Positions 15,818 to 24,160 of a DNA stretch of 64,000 nucleotides are shown in pieces; the stretch's first letter is position 1, and every line of letters starts with the position of its first letter. The notes beneath the pieces were generated by a model. It saw nothing but the letters and a program-made list of their open reading frames with translations. It made no database searches and was not told the DNA's origin. Position numbers and translations under genes: made by a program. Origin of the DNA: SZUA-35 sp964351995 (GTDB lineage Bacteria; Actinomycetota; Acidimicrobiia; Acidimicrobiales; SZUA-35); NCBI GenBank assembly GCA_964351995.1, contig CAYGQE010000024.1, forward strand, positions 1 through 64,000. The letters run 5' to 3'.

Positions 15818-17028
15818 GCCGTCAACGATTCGGCCATGACGTCGATCATCGTGCCGATCTCCTCATCGGTCGATGTCAGGGGCGGGCAGAAGGCAATCGA
15901 ATCGAGGATGGGCCGCACGATCACACCTCGTTCCAGCATGCGGACCCGAGCGTCGGCTGCCGGCTCGTGCATCTGCGCGGCCCAGATCGCCCCGGTGCCT
16001 CGGTACCCCAGGAGCGATCCGTCGGCGACCAGAGCGCTGAGGGCTGACTCGAAGATCGTGCCGATGTGGTTGGCCCGATCGACCAGGCCCCACTGGTCGA
16101 TCAGATCGATGTTGGCGATGCCAGCCACACACGATGCCGGGTGGCCCGAGTAGGTGTAGCCATGGCGGAACATCGCCCCTGATCCTTCCAGAACGGCTGA
16201 CACTTCGGGTCCGAGCACCACACCGGACAGCGGTTGGTAGCCGGAGGTGACGCCCTTGGCGAAGGTGAACAGGTCGGGTGTGACGCCGTAGGTCTGGGAG
16301 CCGAACCAGCTGCCGGTCCGCCCGAAACCGGAGATGACCTCGTCGAAACAGAGCAGGGCGCCATGCGCCGTGCACAGCTTGCGCAGGCCTTCGAGGTAGC
16401 CGTCCGGTGGAGGGAAGACGCCGCCCGCTCCCTGGATCGGCTCAGTGATGACACCGGCGATGCGATCGCCGTGCTCGGCAAAGACCCGTGCTGCATCCTC
16501 GATGTCGTCGGGGTCGACCTCGATGAAGTGAGGAACGAGATCGCCCCAGCCTTCGCGGTTCAACTCGATGCCCTGGGCGCTCGTGCCACCGACGTTCGTG
16601 CCGTGGTAGCCCCTGGTGCGCCGGATCACGATCTGGCGATCGATGTCGCCGCGCAGCTGTTGCACCAGGCGAATGATCTTGAACGCCGAATCGACGGCTT
16701 CGGAGCCAGAACAGGCGAGGAACACGCGACCAGCGTCGTAGGGAGACCGAGCCAGGATCGCATCGGCCACATCGATGGCTGGCTGGTTGATGAACGGATC
16801 GAACACGTGATACGCGTCGGTTTCGAGCAGCTGCTTGCTGATGACGTCGACGATCTCCGTTCGGCCGTGGCCGACCTGGCAATACCAGAGGCTGGCCATG
16901 GCATCGAGGTAGGACTTTCCGCTGCTGTCCCACAGGGTCGATCCCTCCGCTCGGACGACCTTGATGAAGTCGTCATGGGGCTTCGCCGGATCGGCGAATG
17001 GCTGCAGCAACGCACCGGAAATTGTCAT
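15814..17028 (-). CDS. Class III (omega) aminotransferase
   Basis: A 404-aa PLP-dependent fold-type I aminotransferase. Visible features are the N-terminal YLDAMASLWYCQVGHG, the cofactor loop CSGSEAVDSAFKI, GYHGTNVGGTS, the metal/PLP Asp region LLCFDEVISGFGRTG, and the Schiff-base Lys in TFAKGVTSGYQPLSG. These put it near putrescine/beta-alanine-pyruvate transaminases. The ATG at 17028 is chosen because TAGTGT lies 7 nt upstream; the longer form adds an Arg-rich tail. It is coupled to the FAD oxidoreductase and divergent from the C45/GNAT/agmatinase/Pot operon, so amine catabolism is the probable role. Confidence 0.85.
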   Translation of the reverse strand: MTISGALLQPFADPAKPHDDFIKVVRAEGSTLWDSSGKSYLDAMASLWYCQVGHGRTEIVDVISKQLLETDAYHVFDPFINQPAIDVADAILARSPYDAGRVFLACSGSEAVDSAFKIIRLVQQLRGDIDRQIVIRRTRGYHGTNVGGTSAQGIELNREGWGDLVPHFIEVDPDDIEDAARVFAEHGDRIAGVITEPIQGAGGVFPPPDGYLEGLRKLCTAHGALLCFDEVISGFGRTGSWFGSQTYGVTPDLFTFAKGVTSGYQPLSGVVLGPEVSAVLEGSGAMFRHGYTYSGHPASCVAGIANIDLIDQWGLVDRANHIGTIFESALSALVADGSLLGYRGTGAIWAAQMHEPAADARVRMLERGVIVRPILDSIAFCPPLTSTDEEIGTMIDVMAESLTA

Positions 17029-17035
17029 GGCGCGA

Positions 17036-17041
17036 ACACTA
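17036..17041 (-). promoter_or_regulatory. -10 element TAGTGT of the aminotransferase operon
   Basis: On the minus strand TAGTGT ends 7 nt before the ATG at 17028. It faces the divergent plus-strand promoter at 17107 across 65 bp, so one regulator could control both. Confidence 0.6.
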
Positions 17042-17106
17042 CGCCCAGAACGTCGCCGCGTCATCGGGTTCACACTCCGTTCACGGCAGAGTCACAGCGG
17101 CCGGTG

Positions 17107-17112
17107 TAGCTT
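17107..17112 (+). promoter_or_regulatory. -10 element TAGCTT of the C45/GNAT/agmatinase/pot operon
   Basis: TAGCTT ends 7 nt before the ATG at 17120. It is the only promoter I see before the tightly overlapping genes that follow. Confidence 0.6.
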
Positions 17113-17119
17113 CTCGCCG

Positions 17120-18271
17120 ATGAAGCGCCCTTCGATTCGAATTCTCGACGCCGTGGGCTCGGCGGAGTCCATCGGTCATGCCCACGGCACCGCCCATCGT
17201 GACGAGATCGTCCACTACGCGAACGACCGTGTGAACCTTGTTGCCTCTGGGCTCTGGACCGGCGGGCCGATCGGGCGCAACGCCGTTCTCGATCTCGCCG
17301 AGTCGATGTTGGACGCGCACGAATCGTTCGACCCGGCGCTGCACCTCGAGATGGTGGCCATGGCAGAAGCGGCTGGGATCACACCGGCCGAAGCCGTGGT
17401 GGTCGGAGGTTTCACCGATTTCGTCGACACCGTGCGGGCAACCCTCGGTGGCGCCCATCCGCCCACCGTCATCGAAGACGACTGCACCGCAGTGATCGTG
17501 CCTGACGAGCGGGCCGGCGGTCACGGCTTCCTGGCCCAGACCTGGGACATGCACGACAGCGCCACCGACCACGTGGTTTTGCTGCGACTCACTCCCGACG
17601 ACCGACCCGCAGTCACGGTGTTCACCACGACGGGCTGCCTCGGCCAGATCGGCATGAACGAAGCCGGCGTGTGTGTCGGGATCAACAACCTCACCGGACT
17701 CGACGGCGCCATCGGCGTCACCTGGCCAAGCGTCGTGCGGGCCATGCTGGCCACCGAGACTGCCGATGACGCGCTTGCACTGCTGCTCGACGCCGACCTC
17801 GCCGGAGCCCACAACTACTTGATCTTCGACCGGGCGGGAGTTGGCTACAACGTCGAAGCCATGCCGACGATCCGTCCCGTCACCAACCTGCGCGGGCCTG
17901 ACATCATCGTGCACACCAACCACGTGGTCGACGAGGGCGCCCTGGCAGTTCAGGCCGAGCGAGCGAACGCTCTGATGGCAAGTTCGATGAGCAGACGGTC
18001 AACAGCAGAAGCGATGATGACCAGCGGCACCGTCGACGAGCAACGCCTGTTCGACCTCCTGCGAGAGCCAGCAGCCATCTGCCAACGAGCAACCGAGCCG
18101 TACCACATCGAATCGAGCGGGGCCGCCGTGATGCGGCCGGGAACCGGCGACTTCTGGGCCTGCTGGGGCCTTCCGACCGACAACGAGTTCCAGCACATTG
18201 CGCCTCCTACCGCTGCCGACACTGCGACAAACCCGACAGCCGGGTCTACCCCCAGCGGGGTGCCAGCGTGA
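17120..18271 (+). CDS. C45 family autoproteolytic acyltransferase/hydrolase
   Basis: A 383-aa N-terminal-nucleophile protein of the peptidase C45 (acyl-CoA:6-aminopenicillanate acyltransferase-like) family. The expected autocleavage site is before Cys122 in EDDCTAVIV, followed by the family pattern of a Gly-rich strand, AQTWDMHDS, a Gly-X-Gly-Met-Asn turn (GQIGMNEAGVCVGINNL), and a downstream HTNH. Such enzymes form or cleave amide bonds. The first 121 residues would be the small chain. It begins the operon and overlaps the next gene by 4 bp (GTGA). In this setting an acylated amine or guanidino compound is a likely substrate, by inference only. Confidence 0.75.
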   Translation: MKRPSIRILDAVGSAESIGHAHGTAHRDEIVHYANDRVNLVASGLWTGGPIGRNAVLDLAESMLDAHESFDPALHLEMVAMAEAAGITPAEAVVVGGFTDFVDTVRATLGGAHPPTVIEDDCTAVIVPDERAGGHGFLAQTWDMHDSATDHVVLLRLTPDDRPAVTVFTTTGCLGQIGMNEAGVCVGINNLTGLDGAIGVTWPSVVRAMLATETADDALALLLDADLAGAHNYLIFDRAGVGYNVEAMPTIRPVTNLRGPDIIVHTNHVVDEGALAVQAERANALMASSMSRRSTAEAMMTSGTVDEQRLFDLLREPAAICQRATEPYHIESSGAAVMRPGTGDFWACWGLPTDNEFQHIAPPTAADTATNPTAGSTPSGVPA

Positions 18272-18972
18272 CCGGCGAGCCGATCATGATCGGCGAGCGC
18301 TCCGGCCTGGTCTACCACACGATCCGAACCGAGTGGGCTGCCGACATCGCTGCGCTCGAGCAAGCCTCGTACCCAACCGCTGACCCCGTTGATCTCTATG
18401 ACGAGGCCGGGGTCGCCGAGCTGGCGAAAGACTTCCCCGAGGGCTGCTTCGCTGGTTTCGACGGAGACCGAATCGTGGCGATGGGCGTAGGCGTGCGCAC
18501 CCACTTCGACCTGGAACACCCGCAGCACAAGATCAGCGAGATCATCCCCGAGGAGGGCGGCAGCGGCGACGACCCGACCGGTGAGTGGTACTACGGCAGC
18601 GGCATCGCCGTCGACAGCGACTACCGCCGTCGCGGCATCGGCAACGAGCTGTACCTGCTTCGCAAGAACGTCTGCCAACAGCTGAACCTGCGGGGTCTGG
18701 TCGCCGGCGGTGTCATCCCCGGCTATGCCGCACACGTCGACGCAATGTCGGCCGATGCCTACATCGACGCCGTACGAGCCGGCGAGCTGTACGACCCGAC
18801 GTTGTCGTTCCAACTGGAGAACGGGTTCGAGGTGCTCTGCGCACTCGATGACTACATGATCGATCCAGCGGTCAACAACCATGCCGCACTGATCGTGTGG
18901 CACAACCCTGAGCACGTGCCGGATCACGCTCGCTTCACCGGGGCGGCGACTGCGGCTGACAGCGATGGCTGA
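18268..18972 (+). CDS. GNAT family acetyltransferase
   Basis: A 234-aa GNAT. The acetyl-CoA loop is IAVDSDYRRRGIGNELYLLR (motif A, about residues 112-131). It is followed by a stretch with GGVIPGYAAH and a C-terminal FENGFEV-like strand then NNHAALIVWHNPE. This arrangement resembles the N-terminal half of two-domain GNAT-nitrilase (carbon-nitrogen hydrolase) proteins, but here the nitrilase half is absent and a C45 hydrolase and a ureohydrolase flank it. It overlaps both neighbours (4 bp and 8 bp), so expression is strictly coupled. It may acetylate a polyamine or agmatine-like amine. Confidence 0.8.
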   Translation: MTGEPIMIGERSGLVYHTIRTEWAADIAALEQASYPTADPVDLYDEAGVAELAKDFPEGCFAGFDGDRIVAMGVGVRTHFDLEHPQHKISEIIPEEGGSGDDPTGEWYYGSGIAVDSDYRRRGIGNELYLLRKNVCQQLNLRGLVAGGVIPGYAAHVDAMSADAYIDAVRAGELYDPTLSFQLENGFEVLCALDDYMIDPAVNNHAALIVWHNPEHVPDHARFTGAATAADSDG

Positions 18973-19957
18973 CTCGTCGACGAGCGGCGGGCCGATCGAT
19001 GGCGACCAGGCGTTTCGGCGAACATCGCTGAAGGGTCCAGGCGACGAGGCTCCATATGCAGGAGCGGTCTCGTTCCTCCGTCGCAACTACACCCGCGACA
19101 TCACCGACGCCGACGTGGTGATCACGGGTATCCCGTTCGATCAGGCAACCTCTGGCCGACCCGGAGCCCGCTTCGGTCCGAGAGCGATCCGTGAAGCGTC
19201 GACCGGTCTGGCCGAACTTCCCGGGTTCCCGTTCGGCTTCGATCCGCTGCAGGAACTCGCCATCGCCGACTACGGCGACTGCTACCTCGACTATGGCCAC
19301 CCGATGGATGCGGTCGAACGCATCGAGGCCCACGCCAGAGAGATCTTGGCCAGTGGGGCAACCATGGTCAGCTTCGGCGGCGATCACTTCGTCACCTATC
19401 CACTCCTGCGGGCCCACGCCGAAGTCCACGGTCCGCTCGCGCTGATCCACTTCGATGCCCACTCCGACACGTGGGGAGACGACGGCGTTCGCCTCGACCA
19501 CGGCTCGATGTTCCTGCGGGCCAAGCGAGAGGGCATCGTTGTTCCCGAGAAGTCGGTGCAGACCGGTATCCGCACACCGAACTCTTCAGATCATGGGTTC
19601 ACTGTTCTGACTGCGCCGTGGGTCCATCGCGAGGGCATCCCTGCGGTCCTCGACATGATCCGCGACAAGGTCGGCGACCACCCCGCCTACGTCACCTTCG
19701 ACATCGACTGCCTCGATCCTGCCTTCGCCCCCGGCACCGGGACGCCAGTGGCTGGGGGGCTCACCACGTCGCAAGCCTTCGAGGCAGTGCGGGGTCTGAC
19801 CGGCCTGAACCTGGTGGGCTTCGACGTGGTCGAAGTGGCGCCGGCCTACGACAGCGCCGAGATCACCGCCATCGCCGCTGCCACGATCGCTCACGACTAT
19901 CTCTGCCTCATCGCTCTCCAACGAGGCGCGCAACGCGTGACCTACGGACACCAGTGA
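18965..19957 (+). CDS. speB: Agmatinase-family ureohydrolase
   Basis: A 330-aa binuclear manganese ureohydrolase. Metal ligands appear in SFGGDHFVTYP, IHFDAHSDTW and TFDIDCLDPAFAPGTGTP, and the family loop DHGSMFLRA is present. Agmatinases hydrolyse agmatine to putrescine and urea; guanidinobutyrase and guanidinopropionase share the same motifs, so the guanidino substrate is not certain. The position immediately before potABCD and downstream of a GNAT and C45 hydrolase supports polyamine or guanidino-compound use. The ATG is embedded in the end of the GNAT gene. Confidence 0.85.
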   Translation: MADSSTSGGPIDGDQAFRRTSLKGPGDEAPYAGAVSFLRRNYTRDITDADVVITGIPFDQATSGRPGARFGPRAIREASTGLAELPGFPFGFDPLQELAIADYGDCYLDYGHPMDAVERIEAHAREILASGATMVSFGGDHFVTYPLLRAHAEVHGPLALIHFDAHSDTWGDDGVRLDHGSMFLRAKREGIVVPEKSVQTGIRTPNSSDHGFTVLTAPWVHREGIPAVLDMIRDKVGDHPAYVTFDIDCLDPAFAPGTGTPVAGGLTTSQAFEAVRGLTGLNLVGFDVVEVAPAYDSAEITAIAAATIAHDYLCLIALQRGAQRVTYGHQ

Positions 19958-19967
19958 AGGAATCGAC

Positions 19968-21137
19968 ATGACCGATCAAGCAAAGCCAGCCGTTCAACTC
20001 ACCGGCGTCACCAAGGCGTTCGGCGACGTCATCGCCGTCGACCACATCGACCTCACCATCCAAGACGGCGAGTTCTTCGCCATGCTCGGCCCGTCTGGCT
20101 GCGGCAAGACCACGACCCTGCGCATGATCGCCGGGCTCGAGTTCCCCACCGAAGGCAGCCTGAGGATCTTCGGCGACGAGGTCGGCACCTTGCCGCCCAA
20201 CAAGCGACCGGTCAACACCGTCTTCCAGAACTACGCGTTGTTCCCTCACATGAATGTGCTCGACAACGCCAGCTTCGGCCTCCGCATGCAAGGTGTCGAC
20301 AAGTCCGAGGCCCGCAAGCGGGCCGGTGAAGCGATCGAGATGGTGCGATTGGGTGGCTTCGAGAAGCGCAAACCCAACCAACTCTCCGGCGGCCAGCAGC
20401 AACGCGTTGCGTTGGCCAGGGCGCTGGTGAACCGCCCGAAGGTGCTGCTTCTCGACGAACCGCTCGGTGCGCTCGACCTCAAACTCCGCAAGGACATGCA
20501 GACCGAGTTGAAGCAGCTCCAACGGGACCTCGGAGTGAGCTTCGTCTTCGTCACTCACGACCAGGAGGAGGCCCTGACCATGAGTGACCGCATCGCGGTC
20601 ATGCACGACGGACGGCTGCTGCAAGTCGGATCACCTGACGACATCTACGAACGTCCGACCAGTCGATTCGTCGCTGACTTCATCGGTCAGACCAACTTCT
20701 TGAATGCAACGGTTCGCGACGCTGAATCCGTCGTGCTCGAGAACGGCACCGTGGTTGCCGCCCCATCGACCTTCCCCGCCGGGACCAAGGCAGCGCTGAG
20801 TCTTCGCCCCGAACGCATTCGCATGACCGAGATCGTGGACGGGGAGACCGTTGCGGTCGAGGACGGGAGAGGTGTTAACGGCACCATCACCGAGGTCACC
20901 TACCTGGGGAATGCGCTCGTCTACACCATCGCCATCGACTGGATGACGATCGAGGTCAGGACCGAGAATCGCCCGTCGGTGCCCAAGTACCACGCCGGCG
21001 CCGCTGTCGCCCTCACGTGGCTGGCTGGCGGCGCCAGCGTGGTTGCCGACGACGACAGCCTGGTCGCCGGCGGACTCGGGGCTGACGGCACGGGTGTGGT
21101 CGGCAAGGCAGCGGTCGGCCAAGGTGCGGCCGCCTGA
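19968..21137 (+). CDS. potA: Polyamine ABC transporter ATP-binding protein
   Basis: A 389-aa ATPase. Walker A is GPSGCGKTT, the signature is LSGGQQQRVALARAL, Walker B is VLLLDEPLGALD, and the switch His is in FVTHDQEEAL. A C-terminal TOBE-like domain covers about 240-370. PotA powers import of spermidine or putrescine through PotB and PotC with PotD as receptor. GAAGGA stands about 7 nt before the ATG. The stop overlaps potB by one base (TGATG). The tail has a Gly/Val/Ala-rich run not typical of the family. Confidence 0.9.
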   Translation: MTDQAKPAVQLTGVTKAFGDVIAVDHIDLTIQDGEFFAMLGPSGCGKTTTLRMIAGLEFPTEGSLRIFGDEVGTLPPNKRPVNTVFQNYALFPHMNVLDNASFGLRMQGVDKSEARKRAGEAIEMVRLGGFEKRKPNQLSGGQQQRVALARALVNRPKVLLLDEPLGALDLKLRKDMQTELKQLQRDLGVSFVFVTHDQEEALTMSDRIAVMHDGRLLQVGSPDDIYERPTSRFVADFIGQTNFLNATVRDAESVVLENGTVVAAPSTFPAGTKAALSLRPERIRMTEIVDGETVAVEDGRGVNGTITEVTYLGNALVYTIAIDWMTIEVRTENRPSVPKYHAGAAVALTWLAGGASVVADDDSLVAGGLGADGTGVVGKAAVGQGAAA

Positions 21138-22030
21138 TGGTGGCCACTCTCGACATCGAAGCGGAGAAGGCAACGCCCGCGTTCGAGGCATCGAACGAGC
21201 GTCTGCGTCGTCGACGCGGCGCGCTGCTCGCGCTCCCGACCTACCTGTACCTCATCATCTTCTTCGTCATTCCGTTCGGGATCGTGGTCGTCTATTCGTT
21301 CGCCACGCGAACGCAGTTCGGCACGGACCTGAGTGGTTGGAACCTCGACTCATACCGGCGACTCGGCGACGACCTCGTCAGAGACGTCTTGGTGCGGTCG
21401 GCGTGGTTGGCGCTGATCACCACCGCTGTGTGCCTGCTGTTGGCGTATCCCTTCGCCTACTACATGGCCACCCGCAGCGAACGCGTCCGCAACCTCATGC
21501 TCGTGTTCGTGATGATCCCGTTCTGGACCAACTTCCTTGTCCGGACCTACGCCTGGCGCGTCATTCTCGGCACCGATGGCCCGTATTCCCAGCTGACGTC
21601 AGCGGCCGGTCTCGGCGAAGGACGGTTGCTCTTCACCCAGGTCGCAGTGGTGATCGGCATGGTCTACGGCTACTTGCCCTTCATGGTCCTACCGCTCTAC
21701 GCCTCGATCGAACGGATCGACAAGCGACTTCTGGAAGCCAGCCGAGACCTGTACGCCACGGGTTTCGGCACCTTCCGCAAGGTGCTGTTGCCGTTGTCGA
21801 TGCCAGGAGTCATTGCTGGTTCGATCCTCGTGTTCGTCCCATCGCTCGGCGCGTACGTCACCCCATCGATCCTGGGTGGGGCCAAGACCACATTGCTCGG
21901 CAGCTACATCGTCACGCAGTTCTTGTCGGCCCGCGATTTCCCCTTCGGCGCTGCGCTGTCGTTCGTGCTGATGATCGTGATGCTGACCGCCACGTTGGTG
22001 TACTTCCGCAAGGGAGGGCGGACGCTGTGA
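21137..22030 (+). CDS. potB: Polyamine ABC transporter permease PotB
   Basis: A 297-aa permease with six hydrophobic helices and an EAA-type cytoplasmic loop (LLEASRDLYATGFGTFRKVLLP), which docks on PotA. The first helix follows a short charged N-terminus. Order potA-potB-potC-potD and overlaps of 1 and 4 bp are those of a polyamine importer. Confidence 0.88.
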   Translation: MVATLDIEAEKATPAFEASNERLRRRRGALLALPTYLYLIIFFVIPFGIVVVYSFATRTQFGTDLSGWNLDSYRRLGDDLVRDVLVRSAWLALITTAVCLLLAYPFAYYMATRSERVRNLMLVFVMIPFWTNFLVRTYAWRVILGTDGPYSQLTSAAGLGEGRLLFTQVAVVIGMVYGYLPFMVLPLYASIERIDKRLLEASRDLYATGFGTFRKVLLPLSMPGVIAGSILVFVPSLGAYVTPSILGGAKTTLLGSYIVTQFLSARDFPFGAALSFVLMIVMLTATLVYFRKGGRTL

Positions 22031-22851
22031 GCGGCTCGGTCAGTGAGCCACGGGGCGCGACCCGCGTCCTGCTGCGCGTCAACACCTGGCTGGTGTTCGC
22101 CTTCTTCTACCTCCCGATCCTCGTGTTGGTCGTGTACTCCTTCAGCGACAGTGACACCACGGGAGTCTGGGGAGGGTTCACCTTCGACTGGTACGGCGAG
22201 TTCGCTGACTCCCGCCAGGCCAGGGGCGCGCTCGGCAACTCACTCAAGATCGCCTTCGCTTCGACCGCCGTTGCTGTGGTGCTTGGCACGATGTCAGCCC
22301 TTGCCCTCGAGCGCTACCGCTTCCGAGGTCGCGGCTTCTTCGATGCGCTTCTCTACCTGCCGGTGATCGTCCCTGACGTGACCATGGCCGTGATGCTGCT
22401 GCTGTTCTTCGCCCAAGCAGCCGAGATCTTCGGTTTCTCGAAAGGGTTCGGCACGATCACCTTGAGCCACATCGCCTTCAGCATCAGCTTCGTCTCGATC
22501 GTGGTCCGAGCTCGCTTGGCCGGAATGAACGAGTCACTCGAAGAGGCAGCGATGGACCTCTACGCCACCCGTCGGCAAGCGTTCCGGTACGTGACGCTGC
22601 CAACGATCCTGCCTGGCATCACCGGTGGCGCCCTGCTTGCTTTCACTCTCTCGCTCGACGATGTCGTGATCACCGAGTTCGTCACCGGCCCCGGCTGGAC
22701 CACCTTGCCGGTCTATGTGTTCGGCCTGGTCCGCAGAGGCGTCACACCGCTCATCAATGCGATCTCTGTCGTGATGCTGGTGGCATCGATCGCACTCGTT
22801 GCGCTCTCGCTGCTGGCGGAACGAGCAAGAGACGGCGGATCGGAGGCCTGA
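22027..22851 (+). CDS. potC: Polyamine ABC transporter permease PotC
   Basis: A 274-aa permease with six helices and the EAA loop EEAAMDLYATRRQAFRYVTLP. The GTG start overlaps the potB stop (GTGA); a longer open frame reading back to 21043 is a shadow of potB. It pairs with PotB to form the translocation path. A LSLDDVVITEFVTGPG segment before the last helix matches the PotC consensus. Confidence 0.88.
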   Translation: MSGSVSEPRGATRVLLRVNTWLVFAFFYLPILVLVVYSFSDSDTTGVWGGFTFDWYGEFADSRQARGALGNSLKIAFASTAVAVVLGTMSALALERYRFRGRGFFDALLYLPVIVPDVTMAVMLLLFFAQAAEIFGFSKGFGTITLSHIAFSISFVSIVVRARLAGMNESLEEAAMDLYATRRQAFRYVTLPTILPGITGGALLAFTLSLDDVVITEFVTGPGWTTLPVYVFGLVRRGVTPLINAISVVMLVASIALVALSLLAERARDGGSEA

Positions 22852-22919
22852 GGGACCACACATCACCAACGTCGTGGTGCGGAGGGTAAACGGCGAAGAA
22901 GGCTCACAATTACGACACC

Positions 22920-22933
22920 CCCGCTGGTGCGGG
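22920..22933 (+). promoter_or_regulatory. Intercistronic hairpin before potD
   Basis: CCCGC-TGGT-GCGGG forms a 5-bp GC hairpin within the 103-bp potC-potD gap. Stable hairpins here often block 3' decay and raise the level of the binding protein relative to the permeases. The rest of the gap shows no clear promoter. Confidence 0.35.
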
Positions 22934-22954
22934 CAGACACGAATGGAACACCAC

Positions 22955-24058
22955 ATGTTCAAACAAAAGAAGAGCATCCTCGGCATCACGGTCGGCATGG
23001 CGTTGGTCGCCGCCGCATGCGGAGGGTCCGGTTCAGAAGAGAGCTCCTCAGCCGATTGCGAGGTCGGATCAGTGGATGGCGATCTCGCCTTCTACAACTG
23101 GTCTGAGTACATCCCCCAGGAGCAACTCGACGCCTTCGCTGAAGAGTTCGGCGTGAACGTCACCATCGACACTTTCGAATCGAACGAGGTGCTCCAACCG
23201 AAGATCTCTGCCGGCAACTCTGGCTATGACGTGATCGTGCCCTCCGACTACATGGTCGGTATCTTGATCGCCGGCGGCCACGTCCAAGAGCTCAACAAGG
23301 ACCTCATCCCGAATCTCGCCAACCTCGACCCGGCATTCGCCAACCCGACCTATGACCCGGAGGGCGCCTACTCGGTGCCGTATCAGTGGGGATACACCGG
23401 CTTCGCTGTCGACACCGAGGTCATCGGCACCGACTATCCGAGGAGCTGGGACATCGTGTTCAGCGAATTCGCCAACGACTACAGCGGACGCATCACGCTG
23501 CTCGATGATCCTCGCGAAGTGATGGGCGGTGCGCTCAAGGCACTCGGATACTCACTGAACTCGACTGATCAGGCCGAGCTCGACGAAGCCGTCGCCCTCG
23601 TCACCGAATGGAAGGGCAACCTCGCTGCCTTCAACACCGATTCAGCTGACGAGTTCTTGACCAGTGGCGAGACCGCCATTGCTCACGGCTACTCCGGCGG
23701 TTTCCTCGCCCAGTTCCTGGAGACCGACGACCCGAGCCGCTACGAGTTCTTCGTTCCTGAAGAGGGGGGCACCCGCTGGGTCGACAACATGGCGATCCCG
23801 TTCGATGCTCCGTCGCCGTGCACCGCACACACGTTCATCAACTACATCATGGACGGCGATCAGGGGGCGATCTTGAGCAACTGGAACTACTACGGCAGCC
23901 CGAATGCCATCTCGATCCCGATGCTCGACGACGAACTCAACGCTTTCCTCACCAACCCGAATGTTCTGGTCGGCGGCGAAGGGGTACTCGAATCGATCCT
24001 CGACACCGGCGAGTTCGAGACCAACTATGCCGACGCCTTCAGCCGGGCCAAAGGCTGA
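22955..24058 (+). CDS. potD: Polyamine-binding lipoprotein PotD
   Basis: A 367-aa extracellular solute-binding protein (PotD/PotF family). It has a lipoprotein signal with a basic MFKQKK start, a hydrophobic core and a lipobox ending AAAC, then a Gly/Ser linker. The mature domain has LAFYNWSEYIP, a canonical start for PotD-type proteins, plus YDVIVPSDYMV and VPYQWGYTGFAVD. Acidic and aromatic residues suit polyamine binding. ATG 22955 is preferred because GGAA lies 6 nt upstream and it gives a clean lipoprotein n-region; ATG 22943 is four codons earlier. It is the last gene of the operon, before a hairpin. Confidence 0.88.
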   Translation: MFKQKKSILGITVGMALVAAACGGSGSEESSSADCEVGSVDGDLAFYNWSEYIPQEQLDAFAEEFGVNVTIDTFESNEVLQPKISAGNSGYDVIVPSDYMVGILIAGGHVQELNKDLIPNLANLDPAFANPTYDPEGAYSVPYQWGYTGFAVDTEVIGTDYPRSWDIVFSEFANDYSGRITLLDDPREVMGGALKALGYSLNSTDQAELDEAVALVTEWKGNLAAFNTDSADEFLTSGETAIAHGYSGGFLAQFLETDDPSRYEFFVPEEGGTRWVDNMAIPFDAPSPCTAHTFINYIMDGDQGAILSNWNYYGSPNAISIPMLDDELNAFLTNPNVLVGGEGVLESILDTGEFETNYADAFSRAKG

Positions 24059-24080
24059 GCCCGAGCACATCCCGACGTGT

Positions 24081-24112
24081 CTGGGTGCCCTCACACCCGT
24101 GGGTGCACCCAG
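24081..24112 (+). terminator. Hairpin after potD
   Basis: CTGGGTGC (24081-24088) pairs with GCACCCAG (24105-24112) around a 16-nt loop that itself holds CACCC/GGGTG. It lies 22 bp past the potD stop; no U-tract. Confidence 0.55.
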
Positions 24113-24148
24113 CTCGCTCACCTGCCACTGCCTCAGGCGTCACTGCCG

Positions 24149-24154
24149 TAACCT
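24149..24154 (+). promoter_or_regulatory. -10 element TAACCT of the GTPase operon
   Basis: TAACCT ends 6 nt before the GTG at 24161; leaderless arrangement. Confidence 0.6.
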
Positions 24155-24160
24155 GTCGCG

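Noticed and set aside
14765..16153. 462-aa open frame on the plus strand
   Set aside because: Antisense to the FAD oxidoreductase and aminotransferase, both with full motif sets; no RBS or -10.
21043..22026. Long 5' extension of the potC frame
   Set aside because: It runs through potB in another frame and is Arg/Pro-rich. The GTGA overlap at 22027 fixes the real start.
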